From Kribbella albertanoniae (lineage in GTDB: Bacteria; Actinomycetota; Actinomycetes; Propionibacteriales; Kribbellaceae), in the NCBI RefSeq assembly GCF_004348455.1, contig NZ_SMKA01000014.1, positions 1-64,000 on the forward strand: 64,000 bases of DNA. Direction: 5' to 3'. This document shows positions 44,372 through 52,540 of this stretch, in pieces. The translations under genes and the position numbers were made by a program. Numbering within the stretch: position 1 is the stretch's first letter; every line of letters starts with the position of its first letter. Under the pieces are notes generated by a model that saw nothing but the letters and a program-made list of their open reading frames with translations, did no database searches and was not told where the DNA came from.

Positions 44372-45234
44372 GCGCCGCCACTGAGACCGCATTAGGTCTC
44401 ACTGAAAGCAAGAGTCCTGCCGCGCGGGTGGCGCGGACCGTGATCTACGCCGGGCTATTCGTCGTGTTCGCCGGACCGTTGCTCGCGCTGCTGGTCAGTT
44501 CGTTCAACCACGTGTCAGATCCGACTCAGCTGAGCGTGATCCCGAAGAGCCCGACGCTCGAGAACTTCAAGATCGCGTTCGATCACGGCGTTCTCAAGTA
44601 TCTGCTGAACTCGTTCTTCGTGGTCGGCTTCGGGCTGCTGCTCCAGGTCGCGGTCTCTGTGCTGGCCGGGTATGCACTGGCCCGGAAGATCTTTCCCGGG
44701 ATGACGCTGGTGATGGTCGCGATCCTGGCCACGATGATGCTGCCCGAGGAGATCCTGGCGCTGCCGCTGACCTTGGTACTGGCCGACGTACCGCTGCTGC
44801 ATCTCAACCTGATGGGCACGCTGGCCGGGATGATCGTGCCGCTCGGGGCCTGGGCGTTCTCGATCCTGGTGATGACCGAGTTCATGAAGGATGTGCCGCG
44901 CGAGCTGGAGGAGGCGGCCCGGATCGACGGGGCCGGTGAGTTCCGGATCTTCGGGCAGATCATCCTTCCGCTGTGCAAGCCGGCCCTCGGCGTGATCGGG
45001 GTGTTCGGTTTCACGATGATCTGGGACCAGTACCTGCTGCCGTTGCTGGTGGCAACGAACTCCGACTCGTACACGCTGCCGCTGGCACTGCGGACGCTGC
45101 GGATCGACCCGGTGGTCACCCCGGGGGTGGTGATGGCCGCCTCGCTGCTGGCGTTGCTGCCGTCGGTGACGGTCTTCCTGTTCTTCCAGCGTTCCTTCGC
45201 CCGCGGCCTGACCGCGGGCGCGTTGAAAGGGTGA
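44368..45234 (+). CDS. Sugar ABC transporter permease (MalG/UgpE-like)
   Basis: 288 aa, six membrane helices, with the EAA loop EEAARIDGAGEFRIFGQIILP. It pairs with the 43403-44371 permease. GTG 44368 overlaps that stop (GTGA). The next gene, a PL6 lyase, starts 7 nt after its stop. Confidence 0.92.
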   Translation: MSAATETALGLTESKSPAARVARTVIYAGLFVVFAGPLLALLVSSFNHVSDPTQLSVIPKSPTLENFKIAFDHGVLKYLLNSFFVVGFGLLLQVAVSVLAGYALARKIFPGMTLVMVAILATMMLPEEILALPLTLVLADVPLLHLNLMGTLAGMIVPLGAWAFSILVMTEFMKDVPRELEEAARIDGAGEFRIFGQIILPLCKPALGVIGVFGFTMIWDQYLLPLLVATNSDSYTLPLALRTLRIDPVVTPGVVMAASLLALLPSVTVFLFFQRSFARGLTAGALKG

Positions 45235-45241
45235 GGCTCCA

Positions 45242-46699
45242 ATGAACCGCCGTACATTTCTGGCCACTGCCACTGCTGGAGTTGCTGTGAGCACCGTCGC
45301 TGCCCGTCCCGCCACTGCCCGCACCGCCGCTGACCGCCCTGACGCGGCGTTGAGCCTGGACCGCCGGCACGTCCGCTCGCTCGACGAACTACGCCGAGCC
45401 CTCGGTACGGCGGGTCCGGGCACCGTGATCACCGTTGCCGACGGCATCTACCAGGTGCCGGCCGGGCAGCCGATCGCGATCACCGGCCTGCGCGGCCGCC
45501 CGCACCGGCCGATCGTGATCCGCTCGGAGTCGACCGGTGGCGCCGTACTGACCGGTGAGCAGAGCTTCGTGCTCACGGGATCGTCGGACATCACGCTCGA
45601 AGGGTTTGCTTTCCGGCAGAGTAAAGGCTTCGAGGTGCCGGCGGACTGCCGCCGGATCCGGCTCACCCGCAACGACTTCCAGCTGGCCGATATCGCCGGT
45701 GTGCATTGGGTGATGGTCCGGGCCGATCACACGACGCTGGACCACAACGCCTTCCACGGGAAGACGACGCTCGGGATCTACCTCGGCATCGAAGGCGCCG
45801 GGACCGACCAGATGGCGCAGGGTGTCCATGTCTACCGCAATCATTTCAGCGACCACAGCTTTCCTGGTGACAATGGCGGTGAGCCGATTCGGCTGGGGGT
45901 TAGTCCGCGCGCGCTCTCGACGGCGGGTGCGGTGATCGAGTCGAACCTGTTCGAGCGGGCGAACGGCGATCCCGAGGCGATCTCGGTGAAGTCGTCGGGC
46001 AACCTGATCCGGCACAACACGATCCGGAACAGCTTCGGCGGGATCGTGCTGCGGCACGGGAACGGGAACCGGGTCGAAGGCAACTACCTGCTCTCCGGAA
46101 AGAACGGGATCCGGATCTACGGCAACGATCACCAGATCGTGAACAACTATCTGGAGAACATCGCCGGGACTGGCGTGGTGCTCGGGAGCGGGAACGTCCG
46201 CGACCACTACCCGGGTGAGCCGCCGACGTCGCGGACCGGGAACGACGCGCCCGACGGCGTCCAGATCGCGCTGAACACGGTTCTGGACTGCGACAACGCG
46301 GTGAGCGGCGAGAGTCACCGGACCCTCCCGCCGCTCGGTTGCACGATCACCGACAATCTCCTGATGGGCGATCGTGGGCAACTGATGAACATGCCGTTCC
46401 AGGACGGGATCACCTGGTCGGGCAACCTGCACTGGGGCGCGGCCACGGACGGGAATGCGCCTGCCGGTGGGTTCCGACGCGCCGATCCGCGGCTGGTGGC
46501 CGGTCCGGACGGGGTCCGGCGGTTGGCGAAGGGGAGCCCGGCGATCAACGCGGCCACCCGCAGCTACCCCGATATCGACACCGACCTCGACGGCGACCGC
46601 CGTACCGGGCGGGTCGATGTCGGCGCCGACGAGTACTCGCGGCGGCCGAACTGCCGACGGCCGTTGACCGCGAGCGACGTCGGACCGCACTCCGCATGA
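45242..46699 (+). CDS. PL6-family polysaccharide lyase (alginate lyase/chondroitinase-B type), first
   Basis: 485 aa. A Tat signal (MNRRTFLATA, hydrophobic to about residue 21) predicts export of the folded enzyme. The rest is a right-handed parallel beta-helix. The PL6 catalytic pair is visible as K250 (EAISVKSSGN) and R271 (GGIVLRHGN), with acidic Ca-site candidates D243 and E245 just before the lysine. PL6 enzymes cleave alginate or dermatan sulfate by beta-elimination; alginate or another polyuronate is the likelier substrate for an environmental bacterium. It is followed by an AraC gene with an ATGA overlap. Confidence 0.9.
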   Translation: MNRRTFLATATAGVAVSTVAARPATARTAADRPDAALSLDRRHVRSLDELRRALGTAGPGTVITVADGIYQVPAGQPIAITGLRGRPHRPIVIRSESTGGAVLTGEQSFVLTGSSDITLEGFAFRQSKGFEVPADCRRIRLTRNDFQLADIAGVHWVMVRADHTTLDHNAFHGKTTLGIYLGIEGAGTDQMAQGVHVYRNHFSDHSFPGDNGGEPIRLGVSPRALSTAGAVIESNLFERANGDPEAISVKSSGNLIRHNTIRNSFGGIVLRHGNGNRVEGNYLLSGKNGIRIYGNDHQIVNNYLENIAGTGVVLGSGNVRDHYPGEPPTSRTGNDAPDGVQIALNTVLDCDNAVSGESHRTLPPLGCTITDNLLMGDRGQLMNMPFQDGITWSGNLHWGAATDGNAPAGGFRRADPRLVAGPDGVRRLAKGSPAINAATRSYPDIDTDLDGDRRTGRVDVGADEYSRRPNCRRPLTASDVGPHSA

Positions 46700-47574
46700 G
46701 TACGGCGCCCGACATGAGTACGGCGCCTGATGTCGTGGCGACGTCGCAGCGGGAGGAGGAGCTGATCCGGACCCACCTGGATCGGCTCCGGCTCGACCTC
46801 GTCGTCGCGGCCCGGATCACCAAGGTGCATCGGGAATGGTCCCGGGCGTTGCTGCCGGATCCGTTCTCGCGGCTCTACCTGATCCTCGAGGGCGAAGGCC
46901 GGCTCGTGGTGGGGGACCAGGAGCTGTTCCCGAAGCCGGGGGAGCTGTGCTACCTCCCGGCCGACGTACCGGTGTCGTACGAGACGATCAGCGACAACGT
47001 CTTCCGTAAGCACTGGCTGCACTTCTCGGCGCTGATCGGGGACCGCGACATCGGCGAGGTGCTGACACTGCCGAACATCGTGCGGAGCAAGTCACCGGAC
47101 GAGGCCGCGCTCCTGTTCGAGCAGGTCGGCGCAGCGGACCGGGATCCGCCAGGTCTCGCGACGCCGCTGCGGGTGCGGTCGGCTCTGACCGCGCTGTTCG
47201 CGCACTACCTGGACAGTGCGCCAGCTGGGTCCGTGCGGCTGTCACATCAGCAGTCGAGTGAGACCAGCGTCGTGCAGTACATCCAGCAGAACCTCAGCAA
47301 CCCGCTGACGGTCGAGGTGCTGGCTGCCCATTTCGGGCAGGACCTGGCGACGTTCGTCCGGCGGTTCCGGACCGAGTTCGGCCTGTCGCCCAAGCAGTAC
47401 ATCAAGCGCACCCGGATCGAATGGGCCCAGCGCGAACTCACCACCACGAACCGCCCGATGGAGGAGATCGCCGCCGCCGTCGGGATGGACCAGTCGTACT
47501 TCTCCAAGGTCTTCCGTCAAGTCAGCTCGGTCACCCCGAGTGCGTACCGAAAGCTGTACCGCCCACGCAGTTGA
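46696..47574 (+). CDS. AraC-family regulator of the PL6 operon
   Basis: 292 aa. The N-terminal cupin-like sensing domain spans about residues 20-140 (LYLILEGEGRLVVGDQELFPKPGELCYLPADVP). The C-terminal double helix-turn-helix is at about 195-290 (LTVEVLAAHFGQDLATFVRRFRTEFG, then MEEIAAAVGMDQSYFSKVFRQ). Position inside the operon, between the two PL6 genes, suggests it activates these genes when the sugar is present. ATG 46696 overlaps the previous stop; a second in-frame ATG lies at 46714. Confidence 0.92.
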   Translation: MSTAPDMSTAPDVVATSQREEELIRTHLDRLRLDLVVAARITKVHREWSRALLPDPFSRLYLILEGEGRLVVGDQELFPKPGELCYLPADVPVSYETISDNVFRKHWLHFSALIGDRDIGEVLTLPNIVRSKSPDEAALLFEQVGAADRDPPGLATPLRVRSALTALFAHYLDSAPAGSVRLSHQQSSETSVVQYIQQNLSNPLTVEVLAAHFGQDLATFVRRFRTEFGLSPKQYIKRTRIEWAQRELTTTNRPMEEIAAAVGMDQSYFSKVFRQVSSVTPSAYRKLYRPRS

Positions 47575-47585
47575 GGAGAATCGTC

Positions 47586-49019
47586 ATGAAACGTCGCACT
47601 TTGCTGGCCGGCGCCGTAGGCGCGATCGGCGCTACGGCCATCGCGGTCAGATCCGCCGAAGCCGCCACAGTGACCTCGCTGGCCGCCCTGCAGTCGGCCA
47701 TCAACTCGGCCACCGCCGGGACCACGATCACACTGGCCAACGGCTCGTACGCCGTCGGGTCCAGCGGCATCACGATCTCCGGCCGCAACGGCACCACCAG
47801 TTCGCCGATCACGATCCAGGCCGAGACCAAGGGCGGGGTGACGCTGACCGGCACGAAGAGCTTCGTCTTCTCGAACTCGTCGAACATCACCATCAGCGGC
47901 TTCGTGTTCAAACAGACCAGCTCGCTGGACCTGGTGGCCAACTCGAGCCGGATCCGGTTGACCCGCAACGAGTTCGCCCTCGGCTCGGCGGCGAGCCACT
48001 CGGTCGTCGTACGGGGTAACGACGTCAAGATCGACCGGAACATCTTCCGGGACAAGACCTCCGTCGGCTGTTACCTGGTGATCGACGGTCCGGCCAACAA
48101 CGACCCGGAGAACGAGACCATCGCGCTGCGCACCTACATCCTGCGCAACCACTTCCGCGACCACACCTTCAGCGGCGAGAACGGCGGCGAGGCGATCCGG
48201 CTCGGCGTCAGCAGCCGCGCGCTCGCGGACGCCGACGCGACGGTCGAGTACAACCTGTTCGAGCGCGCGAACGGCGACCCCGAGGCGATCTCGGTGAAGT
48301 CGTCCGGCAACACGATCCGCTACAACACCATCCGCAACAGCCTCGGCGGCATCGTGCTGCGGCACGGCAACGGCAGCCGGGTCGAGAGCAACTACGTGCT
48401 GTCCGGCCGCAACGGCATCCGGATCTACGGCAACGACCACCTGATCGTGAACAACTACGTCGACGGCGTCGACGGCTCCAGCAGTGCCGGCATCGTCCTC
48501 GGTAGCGGCAGCTCGCGCGACCACGTCCCCGGCGAGTCCGAGACCGCCCGCAAAGGCAACGACGCCCCCGACCGGGTCGTCATCGTCCTCAACACCCTGC
48601 GCAACAACACCAAGGGCATCGCCGGCGAAAGCAACCGCACCATCCCACCGCTGGCCTGCCAGATCCGCGACAACCTCATCGTCGGCACCAGCGGCAACCT
48701 GACCGACCTGCCCTACCAGTCCGGCGTCACCTTCTCCGGCAACATCCTCTGGGGCTCCGCCTCCAACGGCACCATCCCGTCCTCCGGCTTCACCCGAGCC
48801 GACCCGAAACTCACCGCCGCCTCCGACGGCATCTACCGCCTCGGTTCCGGCAGCGCAGCCATCAACGCCGCCACCACCAACCACTCCACCCGCGCAACCG
48901 ACGACATCGACGGCCACCCCCGCACCGCGCCATACGACACAGGCGCCGACGAGTACTCCACCACCACCCCAGTACGCCGCCCCCTGACCGCCGCAGACGT
49001 AGGCCCCAACGCCACCTGA
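47586..49019 (+). CDS. PL6-family polysaccharide lyase, second
   Basis: 477 aa, paralogous to the PL6 protein at 45242-46699 over its whole length. A Tat signal (MKRRTLLAGA) is followed by the beta-helix, with catalytic K238 (EAISVKSSGN) and R259 (GGIVLRHGN). ATG 47586 has GAGGAGA 6 nt upstream. The two enzymes differ most near the N-terminus and between residues 150 and 200, where substrate loops lie, so they may prefer different linkages (G-G versus M-G, for example). The downstream gap is interrupted by an insertion sequence. Confidence 0.9.
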   Translation: MKRRTLLAGAVGAIGATAIAVRSAEAATVTSLAALQSAINSATAGTTITLANGSYAVGSSGITISGRNGTTSSPITIQAETKGGVTLTGTKSFVFSNSSNITISGFVFKQTSSLDLVANSSRIRLTRNEFALGSAASHSVVVRGNDVKIDRNIFRDKTSVGCYLVIDGPANNDPENETIALRTYILRNHFRDHTFSGENGGEAIRLGVSSRALADADATVEYNLFERANGDPEAISVKSSGNTIRYNTIRNSLGGIVLRHGNGSRVESNYVLSGRNGIRIYGNDHLIVNNYVDGVDGSSSAGIVLGSGSSRDHVPGESETARKGNDAPDRVVIVLNTLRNNTKGIAGESNRTIPPLACQIRDNLIVGTSGNLTDLPYQSGVTFSGNILWGSASNGTIPSSGFTRADPKLTAASDGIYRLGSGSAAINAATTNHSTRATDDIDGHPRTAPYDTGADEYSTTTPVRRPLTAADVGPNAT

Positions 49020-49097
49020 CCCCCGACGGCAACTTGAACGGATAACCCCTGAATGTGCCCCTCCTCCCCTCGAAAAATGACCAGAGAACGGGCGTTG

Positions 49098-50102
49098 TCA
49101 AGCTGCTTGGAGTCGTTGGGTGGTTTTTGCTGGGTGGTTGGTTTGGGGGAGGTTGATGCCGACGGTCTGTGCGGGTGCTGGGGTGTGGGGCCGGTTCCGG
49201 AATCGTTCGGGGTGGGCGGTGTAGTAGGCCTGGTGGGTCTGGTCGCGTTGGTGCCACAGGTGGCGCCAGGTGCCGTTGTGGACCTGGTCGGGTGAGAACA
49301 GCGCGATCCCGGAGTGCTTGTGCTGGCTGTTGTACCAAGGCACGTAGGTCGCCAGGTGAGCACGAGCGTGCTCGAGGTCGGTGAAGGTGCCGGGGTAGTT
49401 CGGCCGGTATTTCATGGTGCGGAACTCTGATTCGGAGAACGGGTTGTCGTTGGACACCCGGGGCCGGTTGTGGGTCTGCGCGACGCCGGCCTCGGCGAGG
49501 AGCTCCTTGAGCACGTTGGAGCGCATCGAGGATCCGGAATCGGCGTGCACGGCCCGCGGTGTCCCGTGCATGGCGAACGCGTGCTGGAACATTTCCACGG
49601 CCAGGTCGTCGACCTCGCGTTCCTCGACTCTCCAGCCGACGATCTTGCGCGAATAGATGTCGATGATCGAGTAGCCCTTGAACGCTTTGCCGCGCCAGGG
49701 GGACCGCAGGTCGGTGATGTCCCAGGACCAGACCTGCCCGGGCCCGGTCGCTTCCAGTACCGGTGTTTCACGCGGTGTCTTGCTGCCCTTGCGGGTGGGC
49801 GCGACCGGCCGCTGGGACTGGTCAGGGATACCGGCTGCGATCCGCCACCACGACCGCCGCGACGCCAGCATCACACCGGCGTCCCACGCGGTCGCGAACG
49901 CGTGATCGACAGAGTTCCCACCCGCCCAGGCCAGCGTGATCTTGTCCGCGATCAGGCCACGATCAGCCGCCGAGATCCGCGACCGGTAAGCCCGGTCCTT
50001 ATGCAGCACAGGATCAGCCACCGGCTCCCGCGGGCAGGTCCGGTAATGCCACGTCGACCGCGACACCCCGGCCAGCTCCAACGCGCTGCGCTGAGACCCC
50101 AA
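49098..50102 (-). CDS. IS3-type transposase, orfB (DDE integrase domain)
   Basis: 334 aa counted from a TTG at 50102. The rve-type catalytic domain shows the DDE triad: D in WSWDITDL, D in HADSGSS, and E in FSESEFRTMKY, with the usual spacing to a final K/R helix. The N-terminal HTH_21-like region is RSALELAGVSRSTWHY. The frame is open upstream to a slippery site at 50219-50225 in orfA, so the active product is probably an OrfAB fusion of about 480 aa made by -1 frameshifting. No stop or frame damage is seen, so it may be active. Confidence 0.88.
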   Translation of the reverse strand: MGSQRSALELAGVSRSTWHYRTCPREPVADPVLHKDRAYRSRISAADRGLIADKITLAWAGGNSVDHAFATAWDAGVMLASRRSWWRIAAGIPDQSQRPVAPTRKGSKTPRETPVLEATGPGQVWSWDITDLRSPWRGKAFKGYSIIDIYSRKIVGWRVEEREVDDLAVEMFQHAFAMHGTPRAVHADSGSSMRSNVLKELLAEAGVAQTHNRPRVSNDNPFSESEFRTMKYRPNYPGTFTDLEHARAHLATYVPWYNSQHKHSGIALFSPDQVHNGTWRHLWHQRDQTHQAYYTAHPERFRNRPHTPAPAQTVGINLPQTNHPAKTTQRLQAA

Positions 50103-50140
50103 CTGGCCGGTCAGGTCGAGGATCAGCTCGTTCTCGGCGA

Positions 50141-50545
50141 TCAGGAAGTCGACGGATCGCTGCTCGCCGGGGCATCGCCGGGCTCTTGCTCGTTCATCGC
50201 ATGCAAGAGCCCGATAGCTTTTCCCAGCGTGTCGTTGGTGCCCTCCAGCTCACGGATCCGCTCGGTCAGTTTCGCGACCTCAGCCGCATGCGCCGCGGCC
50301 TCAGCCGCCCGCGCTTTCTCCAACGCGGTCCGTTTGGGCGATGGCACAGTCATAGGACTACCTTCTCGCGGGACCAGACGCCGGTCCAGATCACCCTCGA
50401 ACACCGTCGCCCGCCAATCCCGGAACCGCACATACGACACACCCTGCGCAGCCAGCCACGCCATCTTCTGCCCATGCGGCTGCACGTAATACCCATGCAC
50501 CAACTCCCGAATCTCCACCGCCGTAAACCCCACACTGACCGTCAT
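50141..50545 (-). CDS. IS3-type transposase, orfA
   Basis: 134 aa. An N-terminal DNA-binding-like region (about residues 5-60) is followed by an Ala-rich coiled coil (ALEKARAAEAAAHAAEVAKLTERIRELEGTND in two heptad blocks) typical of the OrfA leucine-zipper that mediates multimers. ATG 50545 has GGAG 7 nt upstream. The slippery heptamer GGGAAAA (50219-50225, minus strand) lies in frame as G-GGA-AAA near codon 108. Confidence 0.82.
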   Translation of the reverse strand: MTVSVGFTAVEIRELVHGYYVQPHGQKMAWLAAQGVSYVRFRDWRATVFEGDLDRRLVPREGSPMTVPSPKRTALEKARAAEAAAHAAEVAKLTERIRELEGTNDTLGKAIGLLHAMNEQEPGDAPASSDPSTS

Positions 50546-50658
50546 CACCCTGCTCCTTCGCCAATCGCCAACCGACTCACGACCAGCCTGGCGCAGAGGG
50601 GAAGGGGCAACACCAACGGATATCCGTCGAAATTGTGGGTGGCTGTGCGCAGCGCGAT

Positions 50659-50792
50659 CACCTTGAGCACGGTTCAGTCACGCGTGCCGGTCGGATGTGG
50701 TTGATGCGTGCTCAAGGTGCCGCGTAGCGGTGACTTTGGGCACGGTTCGGTCATGCGTGCCGGTGGGATGTGGTTGATGGGCGCTCAAGGTG
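50659..50792. repeat. Two-copy tandem palindromic repeat, 73-bp period
   Basis: Unit 1 (50659-50719) begins CACCTTGAGCACG and ends CGTGCTCAAGGTG, a perfect 13-bp inverted repeat around 35 nt. Unit 2 (about 50732-50792) is the same sequence with several changes, starting 73 bp later. Shared blocks include GCGTGCCGGT and GGATGTGGTTGATG. No coding frame is credible. The unit lies just outside the insertion sequence. Confidence 0.7.
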
Positions 50793-50876
50793 GGTTCGAC
50801 CATCGCGGCAACGGCGGGCGGCCCGGGCGGAAGGTCCCACGGGGTGTGCGCCGGGGGATCGGGCGACTGGACTCCA

Positions 50877-50984
50877 GGGCGGATCTCCACCACTGTGCAA
50901 CCTCGCGCGCGGGCACTCGCGGAGGTCGTGCTGAGCGTGAATTGGCCGAGCTGCACAGCGTTGGGCAGTGCTGGCGGTCCGCCC
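50877..50984 (+). repeat. 107-bp-class palindromic element, copy E
   Basis: 108 bp. Its ends are GGGCGGATC...CACTGTGCAAC and GTTGGGCAGTG...GGCGGTCCGCCC, and the core TGCTGAGCGTGAA is at 50929-50941, 52 nt from the left end. Without the insertion sequence this gap would separate the converging PL6 and MFS genes, as for copies A to C. Confidence 0.78.
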
Positions 50985-51065
50985 CTTCCCGCATCCCGTG
51001 CATTCCCGCACCGGCGCGCACGGTGGCTCCGGTCGCCGTGGGGGAACAGCGGCCGGGGCGTCGAG

Positions 51066-51115
51066 TGGAAGGACTGTGTCGTCAGAAATCGATGTCCGGC
51101 GACACGGTGCTTCCA
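51066..51115 (-). terminator. Probable terminator of the MFS gene
   Basis: TGGAAGGACTGTGTCG (51066-51081) pairs with CGACACGGTGCTTCCA (51100-51115) with two mismatches and an 18-nt loop, directly beyond the MFS stop codon. Between 50985 and 51065 I see nothing else. Confidence 0.55.
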
Positions 51116-51123
51116 GTCGGTGG

Positions 51124-52497
51124 TCAGACGACGGTGGGTTGGGGGTTGCCGGCTTCGGTGATTCCTCGGCGCATGTCTACTCGGCTGAGGAGGATGAGGC
51201 CGATCAGGAAGAAGAGACCGAGGGCGACGATGGCGGGGCGGTAGGAGCCGGTGATCTGGTGGACGAGGCCGAAGACGAGGGTGCCCAGCCAGGAGGTGCC
51301 GCGTTCGCCGGCTTGGTAGAGGGAGAAGTATTCGGCTTCGCGGCCCTTCGGGATCAGTTGGCTGAAGGCTGAGCGGGACAGTGCCTGGGTGCCGCCGAGG
51401 ACGATGCCGATGGCGACGCCCATGGCGAGGAACGGCACGACCTGGCGCTCGGGGAGCATGAAGCCGGCGACCACGATGACCATCCAGAGCACGAGGCCGC
51501 CCATGATCGTGCGCTGGGTGCCGAAGCGCCGGGCGAAGCGGCCGAAGGCGAGTGCTCCGAAGAAGGCGACGAACTGGACCAGCAGGATGGTCATGATCAG
51601 GATCTGCGTCTCGAACCCCAACTGCTTCTCGCCGTACGTCGAGGAGACCGAGATGACGGTCTGGATGCCGTCGTTGAAGAACAGGTAGGCGACCAGGAAC
51701 AGCAGCGTCATCGGATAGGCGCGCATGTGCGTGATCGTCGCGGCGAGCTGTCCGAAGCTCTGCTTCATCAGGCTGCCGCTACGAACCGGTACGACGTTCG
51801 TCGGCGGCCGGTTGCGCAGCTTGAGGAACGGGAAGAACGTGAACGCGCCCCACCACAGGCCGGCACTCAGCAGACTGAGCCGGACCGCTGTGCCCTGGCT
51901 GAGGCCGAGCGCCTCGTGGGCGGTGACGACGCCGAGGTTGATGGCGAGCAGGATGAAGCCACCGAGGTACCCAAACGCCCAGGCCCGCGACGAGACGTCG
52001 TCACGATCGTCCGGCGGCGCGATGTCGATCAGGATCGAGTCGTACACCACCATCGACGACCCCAGACACAGATTGCCGATGAACAGCAGCAGCGCGCCGA
52101 GCTGCCAGCGACCACCGTCGACGAAGACCATGCAGCACGCCGCCAGCGCGCCCGCCCACGCGAATCCGCACATCAGCAGCTTCTTGCGCTCGAGCCGGTC
52201 CGCGATCGCGCCGACCACCGGCAGGAACAACGCCGAGATCAGTGTCGCGACCGTGACCACGTAGAAGGCGAGTGATCCGGGGGAGATACCGAGCCCGAGT
52301 ACGTCGAGATTGGTGTGACACGGCTTGTCCGCCGTACCGACGTACCCGCACGCCGCGGTTTCCGCGACCGACGTCAGGTACGGCGCGAACAGCACCGTGC
52401 CGACCGTGGTGACGTAACCGGAGTTGGCCCAGTCGTAGAGGCTGAAGCCCCAGTACTCCCGCTTGTCGACACCGGCGGGGGCGGAGAGAAGTCCCAT
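51124..52497 (-). CDS. MFS transporter, UMF1/Atg22-like
   Basis: 457 aa with about twelve membrane helices. The N-terminal YWGFSLYDWANSGYVTTVGTVLFAPYL is the hallmark of the UMF1 (Atg22-like) group. The cytoplasmic loop after helix 3 carries GAIADRLERKK, the MFS motif A equivalent. Amino-acid or drug transport is typical; substrate unknown. No clear ribosome-binding site precedes ATG 52497. The gene is monocistronic. Confidence 0.9.
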   Translation of the reverse strand: MGLLSAPAGVDKREYWGFSLYDWANSGYVTTVGTVLFAPYLTSVAETAACGYVGTADKPCHTNLDVLGLGISPGSLAFYVVTVATLISALFLPVVGAIADRLERKKLLMCGFAWAGALAACCMVFVDGGRWQLGALLLFIGNLCLGSSMVVYDSILIDIAPPDDRDDVSSRAWAFGYLGGFILLAINLGVVTAHEALGLSQGTAVRLSLLSAGLWWGAFTFFPFLKLRNRPPTNVVPVRSGSLMKQSFGQLAATITHMRAYPMTLLFLVAYLFFNDGIQTVISVSSTYGEKQLGFETQILIMTILLVQFVAFFGALAFGRFARRFGTQRTIMGGLVLWMVIVVAGFMLPERQVVPFLAMGVAIGIVLGGTQALSRSAFSQLIPKGREAEYFSLYQAGERGTSWLGTLVFGLVHQITGSYRPAIVALGLFFLIGLILLSRVDMRRGITEAGNPQPTVV

Positions 52498-52540
52498 GCG
52501 CAGAGTGTGTCAGTTCCGCGGGACCAAGAAGCGCGTCTTG

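Larger units (their letters stand above)
49056..50609 (-). mobile_element. IS3-type insertion sequence, about 1.55 kb
   Basis: Two transposase frames are flanked by imperfect inverted ends beginning with TG: left TGCCCCTCCTCCCCTC (49056-49071), right end read inward TGCCCCTTCCCCTC (50609-50596), matching with a 2-nt gap. The size fits the IS3 family. I could not find a convincing target duplication. AACGGATA occurs outside both ends (49037-49044 and 50615-50622), so the exact borders are uncertain. Confidence 0.7.

Noticed and set aside
49037-50622. AACGGATA on both sides of the IS as an 8-bp target duplication
   Set aside because: It lies 11 and 5 bp outside the best inverted ends, and IS3 elements usually make 3-5-bp duplications. 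Coincidence or misplaced borders cannot be told apart.
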